From Streptomyces colonosanans (GTDB lineage Bacteria > Actinomycetota > Actinomycetes > Streptomycetales > Streptomycetaceae), in assembly GCF_001866645.1 (NCBI RefSeq), contig NZ_MLYP01000002.1, positions 1 through 64,000 of the forward strand: DNA of 64,000 nucleotides. The letters run 5' to 3'. Positions 43,749 through 52,369 of this stretch are shown here, one piece after another; positions within the stretch are counted from its first letter, which is position 1, and every line of letters starts with the position of its first letter. The notes beneath the pieces were generated by a model. The model searched no databases, had not been told where the DNA came from, and saw only the letters and a program-made list of their open reading frames with translations. Position numbers and translations under genes: made by a program.

Positions 43749-44204
43749 ATGGTGAGCCGCATGTTTCGTATAGAGACGGAAGTCGACAAGGAACGGCGAG
43801 ATCTGCTCCATACTCGGCTGCGCGAGACGAACACGGCGGCGTCACCGGTGCTGCGCGCGCTGCGCGGAACCCCTAACGAACGCGAAGTACCTCTCCACGT
43901 CTGGGCGTTGGATGCGGCGGGAGAACTGGCGGGCGGGCTGGTCGGCCACACCTGGACGGCCTGGCTGCATGTCGCGTACCTGTGGGTGGACGACCGTCAT
44001 CGGGGGGCGGGCCTGGGCACGCGTCTGCTGGCTCGGGCGGAGCACGTTGCGCGCACGGAGCGCGGGTGCGCAGCCGCGCGCCTGGAGACCTGGGACTTCC
44101 AGGCCCCGGAGTTCTACCGGAAGCAGGGCTACGAGGTGGTGTGCACGATCCCCGACTATCCGCCAGGGGTCACGGAGTACACGCTGACGAAGCACCTGCG
44201 GTGA
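43749..44204 (+). CDS. GNAT-family N-acetyltransferase
   Basis: 151 residues. The acetyl-CoA loop is RHRGAGLGTRLLARAEHVAR, then LETWDFQAPEFYRKQGYEVV, the typical C-terminal GNAT strand-helix. The substrate is unknown. Two start codons (ATG 43749 and 43761) are possible. Isolated gene between the regulator and a membrane protein. Confidence 0.85.
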   Translation: MVSRMFRIETEVDKERRDLLHTRLRETNTAASPVLRALRGTPNEREVPLHVWALDAAGELAGGLVGHTWTAWLHVAYLWVDDRHRGAGLGTRLLARAEHVARTERGCAAARLETWDFQAPEFYRKQGYEVVCTIPDYPPGVTEYTLTKHLR

Positions 44205-44288
44205 GCCGCCGGGCTCCTGACCACGGGGCGTACGGCTGCTCCTGGTCCAGCCCCAGGTCCGTGGGCGTGGCGACTTCGTGTCCCTTGC

Positions 44289-45206
44289 TCAGTCCTGCGG
44301 AACCTCCTCGACCACCGACTCCGCGAATCGCCACGACCCCTGGTTGCCGAACGCCTCCGCGCGCAGCCCTGTTTCCCAGGCGATCCGGGCGGCCCGGCGA
44401 TGGGACACGTCGGGATACGCCTCCGGGTGCACCTTGATGTAGCCGCGCCGGTCGGGGCGGAGGGTGCGCAGGGCCTCGCGCAGCTTCTCCTCCTGCTCCT
44501 CCCGGCGACTGTGGTCGCGCGTGACGGTCTTGAACATCCTCTGCGTCCCGGACGGGGCCTTGCTCTTCCTTTCGGCTCGCCGTTGGGCGGCGTCCGACCC
44601 CTGCCACGTCATCCAGCCGACGGAGCCGAGCGCAACGAGGGCGAGTGCCCCGGCGCCGAGCGCGTCGCCGGTGGCACTCGCCTGGCCCGGTGTCTGGGGG
44701 CGGAGTTCGCCCTCGGGGTCCGCGATGACCGTCAGGACCTGGCCGACGTCGTAGTGATGGAACTCCGTTCGCATGGCCGGTCCCGGAACCGTGGTGCCGT
44801 CCTGTCGCTCCAGCGTGTAGTAGGAGTTACGGGCGTTGCGGCCCTGGGGCGGGTCGCTCCACTGCTTCACGACCGTGGCGGTGATCTCCTCGCCCCGCTG
44901 CTGGAGCGTGAGGTCGTCGCGGGCCACGCCGGCCACGTACACGGACATCGCGGACGCGAGCACGATGAGCAACGCCGCGGACAGGCTGGACTCCCAGGAG
45001 ACTCTCAGCCAGCGGAGCAGATCGGCGAGGAGTACGCCGTGCGCGATCCACAGGAGGATCGTCAGGCCGGTGCCCAGGGCGTCGGTGAGAAGGAGCATGC
45101 CTGCGATCGCGGCAAGCACATAGCAGCCGATGCCGATCGCCAGCGGTATCCGGTAGCTCGTACGCCTCCGCCGCATGTCGTCGACGCCCGGCCGAGTTCG
45201 TCTCAT
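44289..45206 (-). CDS. Membrane protein of unknown function
   Basis: 305 residues; GGAG 8 bases before the ATG at 45206. Three N-terminal hydrophobic helices (about 20-40, 46-65 and 75-93), then an external-looking beta region with RNARNSYYTLERQDGTTVPG. That part is similar in shape to DUF3592 modules. One more helix lies near residue 190, then a basic cytoplasmic tail. Not linked to a known pathway. Confidence 0.65.
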   Translation of the reverse strand: MRRTRPGVDDMRRRRTSYRIPLAIGIGCYVLAAIAGMLLLTDALGTGLTILLWIAHGVLLADLLRWLRVSWESSLSAALLIVLASAMSVYVAGVARDDLTLQQRGEEITATVVKQWSDPPQGRNARNSYYTLERQDGTTVPGPAMRTEFHHYDVGQVLTVIADPEGELRPQTPGQASATGDALGAGALALVALGSVGWMTWQGSDAAQRRAERKSKAPSGTQRMFKTVTRDHSRREEQEEKLREALRTLRPDRRGYIKVHPEAYPDVSHRRAARIAWETGLRAEAFGNQGSWRFAESVVEEVPQD

Positions 45207-45349
45207 GTTCCTTGCTCCGCCTCCTCAGAGGGCATCTGCCGAAGAGGCCGGTTCAGTGATTCCCGGCCTGTTTTCAGGATCCTCACGGCAGGTTCTTCCC
45301 TGCTGGTGGTCCATGCAATTGCCCGCCGAGGCTGGGACGGAGTAAGAAA

Positions 45350-46042
45350 TCATCCGGGCAGAAGAGGACTTGGCAGCGCGGCACGAACCGCCCGGTGGAC
45401 CGCTCTGGCGAGGCGGGCGCCCCACAGGGAGCGGGGCCCGCAGAAGTCATGGACGCCCTCGCCGAAGACGGGCGAGCGCGCGGCGACGCACACCGCGTCC
45501 GTAGGCGTGCCGGAGCAGTCGTGACCCGCGTCGAGCAGGGCCTGGACCTTGGCTTCGGTGGCGGTTGCGACCGCGTTGACCAGGGCGGCGTCGGTCAGCG
45601 CCACGGGGAGGGCGGCGATGATGTTGATGGTGCCCGGCTGGGCGGGCACGGTGGTGCCCGCCGCCGGGGAGGCGGCCCAGCCCCGTACGGAGATGCCCGC
45701 AGTGACGACGGCCTCGACGCCGTTGTCCTGCGCGCGGGCATGGCGGGAGACGTCGGCCGCCGTCATCAGGCCCACGCCCGGTCCTTCCACGCCCGCGTCA
45801 CCGGCGAGGTCCGCGAGGTGGCGGTCCGGGTCGGTGCGCCGGTAGCCGTGCGGCACTTGGGCGTTGAGAACCCAGCCGCGCTCGCCGATACCGCCGCCGA
45901 GCACGGCGTTGCTGATCATCCGCCGGCCGGGGCCGGCCCGCCACAGCAGCGCGTGCAGCCGTTCGCCCTGTTCCAGGCGGGGCAGCAGCTGCACCGCGTG
46001 CAGTCCGGTGGCGGTGGCGGACGGGGGATGGACGGCGGTCAC
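45350..46042 (-). CDS. cbiZ: Adenosylcobinamide amidohydrolase (CbiZ)
   Basis: GTG at 46042 with AAGGAG upstream, 230 residues. It carries the CbiZ pattern RRMISNAVLGGGIGERGWVL, NAQVPHGYRRTDPDRHLADL and VTAGISVRGWA. CbiZ cleaves the amide bond of adenosylcobinamide so that salvaged corrinoids can enter de novo-type assembly. No cobalamin transport or synthesis genes are next to it, and no B12 riboswitch is seen upstream. Confidence 0.82.
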   Translation of the reverse strand: MTAVHPPSATATGLHAVQLLPRLEQGERLHALLWRAGPGRRMISNAVLGGGIGERGWVLNAQVPHGYRRTDPDRHLADLAGDAGVEGPGVGLMTAADVSRHARAQDNGVEAVVTAGISVRGWAASPAAGTTVPAQPGTINIIAALPVALTDAALVNAVATATEAKVQALLDAGHDCSGTPTDAVCVAARSPVFGEGVHDFCGPRSLWGARLARAVHRAVRAALPSPLLPG

Positions 46043-46144
46043 CGGTCAGCGCTCCTTGCGGTGGGGACCGGCTGATCGTATGCGGGCCGGGTGTACGTGC
46101 ATACGCGTGGGCCTCATGCGCTCTACCGCGAGTGATCGGCAGGG

Positions 46145-46285
46145 TCAACCCGCGGGTTCCCGGCCCCCGGTGGCGATCTCGGCCCAGACCGTCAGGCCGA
46201 CATCCGTCCGACGGGATCCCCATCGGGTGGCCAGGGCATCCGTGATGGTACCGGCTGGAATGTGACACGTCCGGAAGATGTGTCA
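46145..46285 (-). pseudogene. C-terminal fragment of a histidine-kinase-like (anti-sigma) ATPase
   Basis: The frame ends DALATRWGSRRTDVGLTVWAE followed by TGA at 46145-46147. This matches the end of Streptomyces RsbW/HATPase_c proteins (ATRWG-x-RRT-x-x-G-TVW-E). It has no start and is only about 45 residues. Most of the 334-base gap 46043-46376 is this remnant plus the inverted repeat. Confidence 0.65.
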
Positions 46286-46288
46286 CAT
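46260..46288. promoter_or_regulatory. 9-bp perfect inverted repeat, candidate operator
   Basis: ATGTGACAC (46260-46268) and GTGTCACAT (46280-46288), 11-base spacer, about 90 bases upstream of the small two-gene operon at 46377. Confidence 0.45.
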
Positions 46289-46376
46289 CTGCGGATTCCT
46301 CTGCCGACAAACCGCGCCGTACACCGCGTGCGCCCCGGTACCGTGAAACCCACACCGTGAAAGGATCCCGGCCGCC

Positions 46377-46667
46377 ATGACCGCACACCCGGCAGACTCC
46401 GGCCCGCCCCATCTCCCCCCCATGCGCACCATCGGCGAGCTCCGCGCCGCCCTCACCATGGGATACGGCTTCCCCGGCGATGCCGACGATTTCGAGGCCG
46501 AGCTGGCCCGTGAGATCAACCACGCCGATCCCGCCGACCTCTCGGGTGTCGTCCGCCTGGTGGAGGAGTTCCGCGGCCGGATCACCGCTCGCCAGGACCC
46601 CGGGTTCGACTCCGCCGTCGCTGCGGCCGTCGCGGAGATCCGCGCGGCTCGGGGGAACGGCCGGTGA
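46377..46667 (+). CDS. Small DUF6247-like protein, possible antitoxin
   Basis: 96 residues. PPMRTIGELRAALTMGYGFP, then DDFEAELAREINHADPADL and VVRLVEEFRGRI are helical, in the style of the small actinobacterial proteins paired with RelE-like partners. Overlaps the next gene by 4 bases (GTGA). An upstream inverted repeat could be its operator. Antitoxin role is inferred from pairing only. Confidence 0.55.
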   Translation: MTAHPADSGPPHLPPMRTIGELRAALTMGYGFPGDADDFEAELAREINHADPADLSGVVRLVEEFRGRITARQDPGFDSAVAAAVAEIRAARGNGR

Positions 46668-46975
46668 CCGAGGAACAGCCGGTCGTCGCCGAGATCACGC
46701 GTGAGGCGCGCGCCCGCTGTGGGGCCATCGGAGGCGGCTCCCTCGACGCCGTCGAGGCGCTGCGTGCCGAGTTGGAGAAGAATCCGACGCTCGGGCGGCA
46801 AGCCCGCAGCGCTGTCGGAGGCATGAAGATCTACACGACCCGCCTCGACGGCACTCGTACGAGCCCGACCCTCACGGTCACCTACGTATACGACGCCCCT
46901 CCGCCCGCGCCCGGTCTGATCCGTATCGCGCTCGTCTCCCCCGTGCGCTTCGCAGGCGGCGGCACCGAGGTCTGA
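46664..46975 (+). CDS. Small protein, possible RelE-like toxin partner
   Basis: 103 residues, GTG start coupled to the previous stop. Helical N-terminus (ITREARARCGAIGGGSLDAV), then a beta-rich end (KIYTTRLDGTRTSPTLTVTY, then IRIALVSPV) in which strands resemble the RelE core. Catalytic residues are not clear. With the upstream gene it looks like a two-gene toxin-antitoxin unit. Moderate support. Confidence 0.5.
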   Translation: MTEEQPVVAEITREARARCGAIGGGSLDAVEALRAELEKNPTLGRQARSAVGGMKIYTTRLDGTRTSPTLTVTYVYDAPPPAPGLIRIALVSPVRFAGGGTEV

Positions 46976-47007
46976 CATCGGTACCGCCGTATTCCGGGGC
47001 CGCCGCC

Positions 47008-48159
47008 TCAGCTCAGCCGCCGAGCACCCGCCGAAGGCACCGCCGGGAACACCCGCGGGGCCGTGTAGCCCGCGGCGGCGAAGGCCTCGTCGATCGCCTT
47101 GGTGATCGTGTCCGCGCCGGACGCCTCCACCAGCACGACGGCCGAGCCGCCGAAGCCGCCGCCCGTCATCCGGGCACCGAGCGCGCCGGACGCGTTCGCC
47201 GTGTCCACCACCAGGTCCAGCTCCGGGCAGGAGATGCGCAGATCGTCGCGCAAAGAAACATGCCCTTGCGTCAGCACCGGGCCGATCGCCCGGACCTCGC
47301 CCGCGTCCAGCAGCCCGACGACCTGCTCGACGCGGTGGTCGTCGGAGACGACGTGCCGCACATAGCGGCGCACCCGCTCGTCGGACAGGCGGCCGAGCGC
47401 ACGGTCCAGGTCGTCGTACGGCACGTCCCGCAGGTGGGAGACGCCCAGTTGCCGTGCGCCCTTCTCGCAGCCCTCACGCCGCTCGGCGTACGCCCCGTCG
47501 CCCAGTGCGTGCTTCACGCGGGTGTCGACCACCAGGAGCGCGAGGCCCTGGGACGCCAGGTCGAAGGGAATCTGACGGATCGACAGGTCGCGGCAGTCGA
47601 GGTGCAGGGCATGGCCTTCGATGCAGCACGCCGACGCCGTCTGGTCCATGACGCCGCACGGCACGCCCACGAAGTCGTTCTCCGCGCGCTGGGCGAGCCG
47701 CGCCAGCTCGGGGCGCGTGAGGCCGAGGTCGTACAGGTCGTTCAGGGCCAGGGCGGTGACCACTTCCAGCGCCGCCGACGACGACAGGCCCGCACCCGTC
47801 GGCACCGTCGAGGACAGGTGGAGGTCCGCGCCGGTGATCGCGTGCCCGGCCTGGCGCAGCACCCAGACGACGCCCGCCGGGTACGCGGCCCAGCTGGTGT
47901 CGGTCAGCGGCCTCAGCTCGTCGACGTGCAGTTCGACGATGGGGCCGTCGATGTCCGCCGAGTGCAGGCGCAGCACACAGTCGGTGCGACGTGAGACCGC
48001 CGCGACCGCGGTGTGCGGCAGGGCGAGCGGCATCACGAACCCCTCGTTGAAGTCCGTGTACTCGCCGATCACGTTGACCCGGCCCGGCGCCGCCCAGACG
48101 CCCTCGGGAGCCGTCCCGTACAACTCCGTGAAGCCTTCCCGGACCTGCTGTGCCCCCAC
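47008..48159 (-). CDS. galK: Galactokinase
   Basis: 383 residues, GHMP kinase. Signature GRVNVIGEYTDFNEGFVMPL near the N-terminus, the ATP loop PTGAGLSSSAALEV, and GARMTGGGFGGSAV near the C-terminus. Phosphorylates galactose at O1 as the first Leloir step. Its GTG directly follows the galE stop, so it is the third gene of galTEK. Confidence 0.96.
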   Translation of the reverse strand: MGAQQVREGFTELYGTAPEGVWAAPGRVNVIGEYTDFNEGFVMPLALPHTAVAAVSRRTDCVLRLHSADIDGPIVELHVDELRPLTDTSWAAYPAGVVWVLRQAGHAITGADLHLSSTVPTGAGLSSSAALEVVTALALNDLYDLGLTRPELARLAQRAENDFVGVPCGVMDQTASACCIEGHALHLDCRDLSIRQIPFDLASQGLALLVVDTRVKHALGDGAYAERREGCEKGARQLGVSHLRDVPYDDLDRALGRLSDERVRRYVRHVVSDDHRVEQVVGLLDAGEVRAIGPVLTQGHVSLRDDLRISCPELDLVVDTANASGALGARMTGGGFGGSAVVLVEASGADTITKAIDEAFAAAGYTAPRVFPAVPSAGARRLS

Positions 48160-49128
48160 TTACTGCTCCTTCGCGATGTGTTGTGCGAACTCCCATGCGT
48201 CCGCGACGATCCCGGCGAGGTCCGCCCGGGACGGGTTCCAGCCGAGCCGTTCGCGGGCCGTGGCCGCGGCGGCGACCAGGATCGCCGGGTCGCCGCCGCG
48301 GCGCGGGGCGGCGACCTCCGGGATCGGATGTCCGGTGACCTTGCGCACGGTCTCGATGACCTCGCGCACGGAGAAGCCGTTGCCGTTGCCGAGGTTGCAG
48401 ATCAGGTGCTCGCCGGGGCGGGCGGCGTCCAGCGCCAGCAGGTGGGCCTCGGCCAGGTCCGCGACGTGGATGTAGTCGCGGACGCAGGTGCCGTCCGGTG
48501 TCGGGTAGTCGTCGCCGAAGACCGAGATCGCCTCGCGCCGGCCCTGTGCGACCTGGAGCACGAGCGGGATGAGGTGGGACTCGGGGTCGTGCCGCTCACC
48601 GCACCTGCCGTATGCACCCGCCACGTTGAAGTAGCGCAGCGAGACCGCGGCCAGTCCGTGCGCGGCCGCCTCGCCGGTGATCATGTGGTCGACGGCGAGC
48701 TTGGAGGCGCCGTACGGGGACGTCGGCGCGGTCGGGTCCGTCTCGGTGATCGGAGTGTTGACCGGTTCGCCGTAGGCCGCCGCGGTGGAGGAGAAGACGA
48801 GCCGCCGCACACCCGTCTCACGCATGGCGGCCATCAGCGCCATCGTGCCGCCGACGTTGTTCTCCCAGTACTTCTCGGGCTTCACGACCGACTCGCCGAC
48901 CTGCGAGAACGCGGCGAAGTGCAGGACCGCGTCGAACGAGGCGTCCAGCCACTCGTCGGCGTCACGAATGTCGCCCTCGATGAAGGAAGCGCCCGCGGGC
49001 ACGCCCTCGCGGAAGCCGGTGGAGAGGTTGTCGAGGACGACGACCTTGTGGCCCGCCTCCAGCAGATGCTGCGCGACCACGCTGCCGACATAGCCGGCGC
49101 CGCCGGTGACCAGGTACTTCCCGCTCAT
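48160..49128 (-). CDS. galE: UDP-glucose 4-epimerase
   Basis: 322 residues, extended SDR. NAD loop [20 protein letters not shown], the Ser and Tyr-x-x-x-Lys site in SSTAAAYGE and [11 protein letters not shown]. Interconverts UDP-galactose and UDP-glucose. Overlaps galT by 4 bases (ATGA). Confidence 0.96.
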   Translation of the reverse strand: MSGKYLVTGGAGYVGSVVAQHLLEAGHKVVVLDNLSTGFREGVPAGASFIEGDIRDADEWLDASFDAVLHFAAFSQVGESVVKPEKYWENNVGGTMALMAAMRETGVRRLVFSSTAAAYGEPVNTPITETDPTAPTSPYGASKLAVDHMITGEAAAHGLAAVSLRYFNVAGAYGRCGERHDPESHLIPLVLQVAQGRREAISVFGDDYPTPDGTCVRDYIHVADLAEAHLLALDAARPGEHLICNLGNGNGFSVREVIETVRKVTGHPIPEVAAPRRGGDPAILVAAAATARERLGWNPSRADLAGIVADAWEFAQHIAKEQ

Positions 49129-50186
49129 GAACTCGCTACCTCCCGCAGTCGACGTGCCGCGGCCTCCGGTGGCACGTCGTTGATGAACACATTCATGCCG
49201 GACTCGGAGCCCGCGAGGAACTTCAGCTTGCCGGAAGTGCGGCGGATGGTGAAAAGCTCGAGGTGCAGCGCGAAGTCGTCGCGGTTGACGCCCTCGAACT
49301 CCGCGAGGCTGCCGAACGGCGCCTGGTGCCAGGCGGCGATGTACGGCGTGGGGGGCTCGCCCTCACCGAATATCCGGTCGAAGCGCCTCAGGAGCTCCAG
49401 GTAGACCTCGGGGAACTCGGCGCGGGCCGCGTCGTCGAGAGCGAGCAGGTCGGGGACGCGTCGGCGCGGGTAGAGGTGGACCTCGTACGGCCAGTGCGCG
49501 GCGTACGGCACGAAGGCCACCCAGTGGTCACTCTCCAGGACGACCCGCTCGCCGGCGAGTTCGCGTTCCAGGACCGCGTCGAAGAGGTTCTCCCCGCCGG
49601 TCGCCTCCTTGTGGGCGGCGAGCGAACGGAGCATCAGGGCGGTGCGCGGGGCGGTGAAGGGGTACGCGTAGATCTGGCCGTGCGGGTGGCCGAGGGTCAC
49701 GCCGATCTCCTGGCCGCGGTTCTCGAAGCAGAAGACCTGCTCGACGGCGGGCAGTTGGGACAGCTCCGCGGTCCGGTCGGTCCAGGCGTCCAGGACCAGG
49801 CCCGCCTGCTCCTCGGTCAGGTCGGCGAAGGAAACGCTGTGGTCGGAGGTGAAGCACACGACCTCGCAGCGGCCCACGCCGCCGGCCAGCGACGGGAAGC
49901 GGTTCTCGAAGACCACCACGTCGTACGAGGAGTCCGGGATCTCGCTCAGCCGCTCGCCCTGGGAGGGGCACAGGGGGCACTGGTCGGCCGGGGGCAGATA
50001 GGTGCGCCCCTGGCGGTGCGAGGCGACGGCGACCCGATCGCCGAGCAGCTCGTCGTGGCGGATCTCAGAGGTCGTGACGGTCCGCTCCAGCGGTCTGCGA
50101 TCGGCCGCGTCGCGCACGGCGTCGTCACGCAGGTCGTAGTAGATGAGCTCACGACCATCGGCCAGCCGGGTCGAGGTCTTCTTCAC
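49125..50186 (-). CDS. galT: Galactose-1-phosphate uridylyltransferase
   Basis: GTG at 50186 (the adjacent GTG at 50189 is an alternative) gives 353 residues. The HIT-like active site is [12 protein letters not shown] (nucleotidyl His) and the zinc segment is CPLCPSQ. First gene of the galTEK operon, which in S. lividans is driven by a galactose-inducible promoter upstream of galT. Confidence 0.95.
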   Translation of the reverse strand: MKKTSTRLADGRELIYYDLRDDAVRDAADRRPLERTVTTSEIRHDELLGDRVAVASHRQGRTYLPPADQCPLCPSQGERLSEIPDSSYDVVVFENRFPSLAGGVGRCEVVCFTSDHSVSFADLTEEQAGLVLDAWTDRTAELSQLPAVEQVFCFENRGQEIGVTLGHPHGQIYAYPFTAPRTALMLRSLAAHKEATGGENLFDAVLERELAGERVVLESDHWVAFVPYAAHWPYEVHLYPRRRVPDLLALDDAARAEFPEVYLELLRRFDRIFGEGEPPTPYIAAWHQAPFGSLAEFEGVNRDDFALHLELFTIRRTSGKLKFLAGSESGMNVFINDVPPEAAARRLREVASS

Positions 50187-50381
50187 CACAACTCACCTTT
50201 CTCCTGCGGTGCGGGCCTATGAGCCGCTTCATTCTTCAAACATAACCCAACACACCAAAACACAACGGACCACAACCGTCAACATCACAATCGAACAAAG
50301 ATCGCGATGGAAAGTGTTTAAATATCGAACATGGAGGCGTTGGTTCCGCCCTGATCGGTTCACGCAACGAAGCGTGTACTC
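50187..50381. promoter_or_regulatory. Divergent gal promoter region, unusually A/C-rich
   Basis: The stretch 50230-50340 is much less GC-rich than its surroundings, with repeated AACACA/CACAAC and a TTTAAATAT block near 50318. It separates galT from the divergent symporter remnant and should carry galP1-type control. Specific operators are not assigned. Confidence 0.55.
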
Positions 50382-51310
50382 ATGCAGACCCCCACATATC
50401 TGGCATCCGCGCTGCGGTTGTCGACCAACGGCCTCGATTACGCGATCCTCGGGATCTACTTCGTCGTCGTCCTCGGCATCGGCTTCGCAGCCCGCCGCTC
50501 CGTGAAGACCAGCCTCGACTTCTTCCTCTCCGGGCGCTCGCTGCCCGTGTGGATCACTGGGCTCGCGTTCATCTCGGCCAACCTGGCCGCAACCGAGATC
50601 CTCGGCATGGCCGCCAACAGCGCCCAGTACGGCGCCTACACGGTGCACTGGTACTGGATCGGCGCCATCCCCGCCATGGTCTTCCTCGGCCTGGTGATGA
50701 TGCCGTTCTACTACGGCTCCAAGGTGCGCTCGGTCCCCGAGTTCCTGCTGCTCCGCTTCGACAAGTCGGTGCATCTGCTGAGTTCGATCTTGTTCGCCTT
50801 TGCCGCGATCCTGGTCGCCGGCGTGAACCTCTACGCTCTCGCGATCGTCGTCGAGGCGCTGCTGGGCTGGCCGCAGTGGGTGGCGATCGTGGTCGCCGGC
50901 GTGAACCTCTACGCTCTCGCGATCGTCGTCGAGGCGCTGCTGGGCTGGCCGCAGTGGGTGGCGATCGTGGTCGCCGGCTTCTTCGTGCTCGCGTACATCA
51001 CCCTCGGCGGTCTGTCGTCGGCGATCTACAACGAGGTGCTGCAGTTCTTCGTGATCCTGGCGGCCCTCATCCCGATCACCGTGCTCAGCCTGAAGAAGGT
51101 CGGCGGCTGGGACGGCCTGACCGACTCCCTCTGATCGCGGGCTTCACAGCCTCCGACCCGGCGATCGCCAAGGCGGTGGGCCTCAACATCAACCTGTGGA
51201 CCGGCGTGGGCATGCTGCTCCTCGGCCTGTTCTTCCTCGTCGGGCTGAAGCTGCGCCCGACGGTGCCGCCGGCCGCGGACGACCTGCCGGACGAGAAGCC
51301 GACGCCCTGA
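50382..51310 (+). pseudogene. Sodium:solute (galactose) symporter with internal deletion and duplication
   Basis: The first 250 codons (LDYAILGIYFVVVLGIGFAA, then FFLSGRSLPVWITGLAFISA) are the start of an SSS-family transporter like SglT. A 78-bp tandem duplication (50814-50969) adds 26 residues. The frame then hits TGA at 51132-51134. The last helix (NINLWTGVGMLLLGLFFLVG) continues in another frame to 51310. Roughly half of a normal 500-550 residue transporter is missing between. Loss of a gal-linked importer beside an intact galTEK operon is notable. Confidence 0.88.
50814..50969 (+). repeat. 78-bp tandem duplication
   Basis: Units 50814-50891 and 50892-50969 are identical, and a partial third copy (GTCGCCGGC) follows at 50970-50978. 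The 9-base GTCGCCGGC at the junctions suggests slippage at microhomology. Confidence 0.95.
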
Positions 51311-51332
51311 TGGCCGGGCCGTAGCCGGGCAT

Positions 51333-51364
51333 GAGCCCCCGTACCGCATGGCGTACGGGGGCTC
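51333..51364. terminator. 12-bp stem-loop between convergent genes
   Basis: GAGCCCCCGTAC (51333-51344) pairs with GTACGGGGGCTC (51353-51364) over 8 bases. Confidence 0.75.
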
Positions 51365-51408
51365 GGTGCTGCATGGCCGCAGAGTCGCAACCGGCCGCGG
51401 ACGGCCTG

Positions 51409-52122
51409 CTACGGCACTCCCGGCGCCAGGCCGCCCTCCGGTGGTGTCGCATGGTTCAGCGCGCCCGCCCGGTCCAGCAGGCCCGTGCGGGCCGCGAGTG
51501 CCGCCGCCTCCAGGCGGGAGCCCACGCCCAGCTTCATCAGGACCCGCTGGACGTGCGTACGGGCCGTCGACGGGGCGATGCCCATGCCGGCCGCGATCAG
51601 CTGTGTGTCCTCGCCGTCCGCGACCCGCACCAGGACCTCCACCTCGCGCGGGGTGAGCATCTGCAGCAGCCGCTGACCCTCGTCGTCCGGCTGTGCGGCC
51701 GGGTTCAGCAGTTCACCGAAGGCACCCTGCAGCAGTTGCGGCGCCACGGCCGCCTCTCCCGCCCGCGCCTTCATGATCGCCCGCTCGACGCCCTCGATGC
51801 GCTCGTCGTGGCGTACGTAGCCCGAGGCGCCCGAAGCGAACGCGGCCGCGATCCCACGCGGGCTCGGCACCGGTCCGAGGACCAGCACCGCGACCTGCGG
51901 ACGCTCCCGCTTGATCCGCACCACCGGGTCGAAGGCCCCCGGCTCGGCGGGCGCCGCCGTCCCCAGCAGGCACACCTCGGGTGCCCTGGTGATCACCAGT
52001 TCCGCCGCGCCCGCGGCGGGTGCCGCCGCGGCGAGCACCCGGTGCCCCCGCAGCTTCAACGCCGAGGCCAACGCCTCGGCGAGCAGCCGGTGGTCGTCGA
52101 CCACCATGAGCCGCGCTCCCAT
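51409..52122 (-). CDS. LuxR-family regulator with atypical receiver (no phospho-Asp)
   Basis: ATG at 52122 with GGGGGG upstream, 237 residues. The receiver keeps MVVDDHRLLAEAL, but the usual phospho-acceptor position reads CLLGTAAP with Gly instead of Asp. The HTH is LTPREVEVLVRVADGEDTQL, then PSTARTHVQRVLMKLGV. Probably phosphorylation-independent or controlled by a ligand or partner, as in other atypical receivers. Confidence 0.85.
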   Translation of the reverse strand: MGARLMVVDDHRLLAEALASALKLRGHRVLAAAAPAAGAAELVITRAPEVCLLGTAAPAEPGAFDPVVRIKRERPQVAVLVLGPVPSPRGIAAAFASGASGYVRHDERIEGVERAIMKARAGEAAVAPQLLQGAFGELLNPAAQPDDEGQRLLQMLTPREVEVLVRVADGEDTQLIAAGMGIAPSTARTHVQRVLMKLGVGSRLEAAALAARTGLLDRAGALNHATPPEGGLAPGVP

Positions 52123-52316
52123 CGAGCAACCCCCCAGTCCCCCACGGATGCCCACTATGGATGCCCACTGGTCCGCACGGACAGATGCCCCCGGCGCACC
52201 TCCCGCTCTTCATCCACCCGGAAGCTACACGCTCGTTGCACGTTGCGCTGCCCCTACTGATGAGAAGTGCCCCGGATTGCCGAAATCCCGCCCGTTCCCG
52301 CCTGGTGACGGGCGTG

Positions 52317-52353
52317 CGAAAGGCCCCGCCCCCGAACAGGGGCGAGGCCTTCG
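52317..52353 (-). terminator. Stem-loop after the PQQ-propeller operon
   Basis: GCGAAAGGCCCCGCCCC and its partner GGGGCGAGGCCTTCGC pair with one bulge and one mismatch around a short loop, 17 bases past the stop at 52370. Confidence 0.6.
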
Positions 52354-52369
52354 CCGAGCGCGCTGTGCG

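Noticed and set aside
46043..46260. Possible cobalamin riboswitch before cbiZ
   Set aside because: I looked for the B12-box and paired helices on the minus strand and did not find them; the region instead reads as the end of an ATPase gene.
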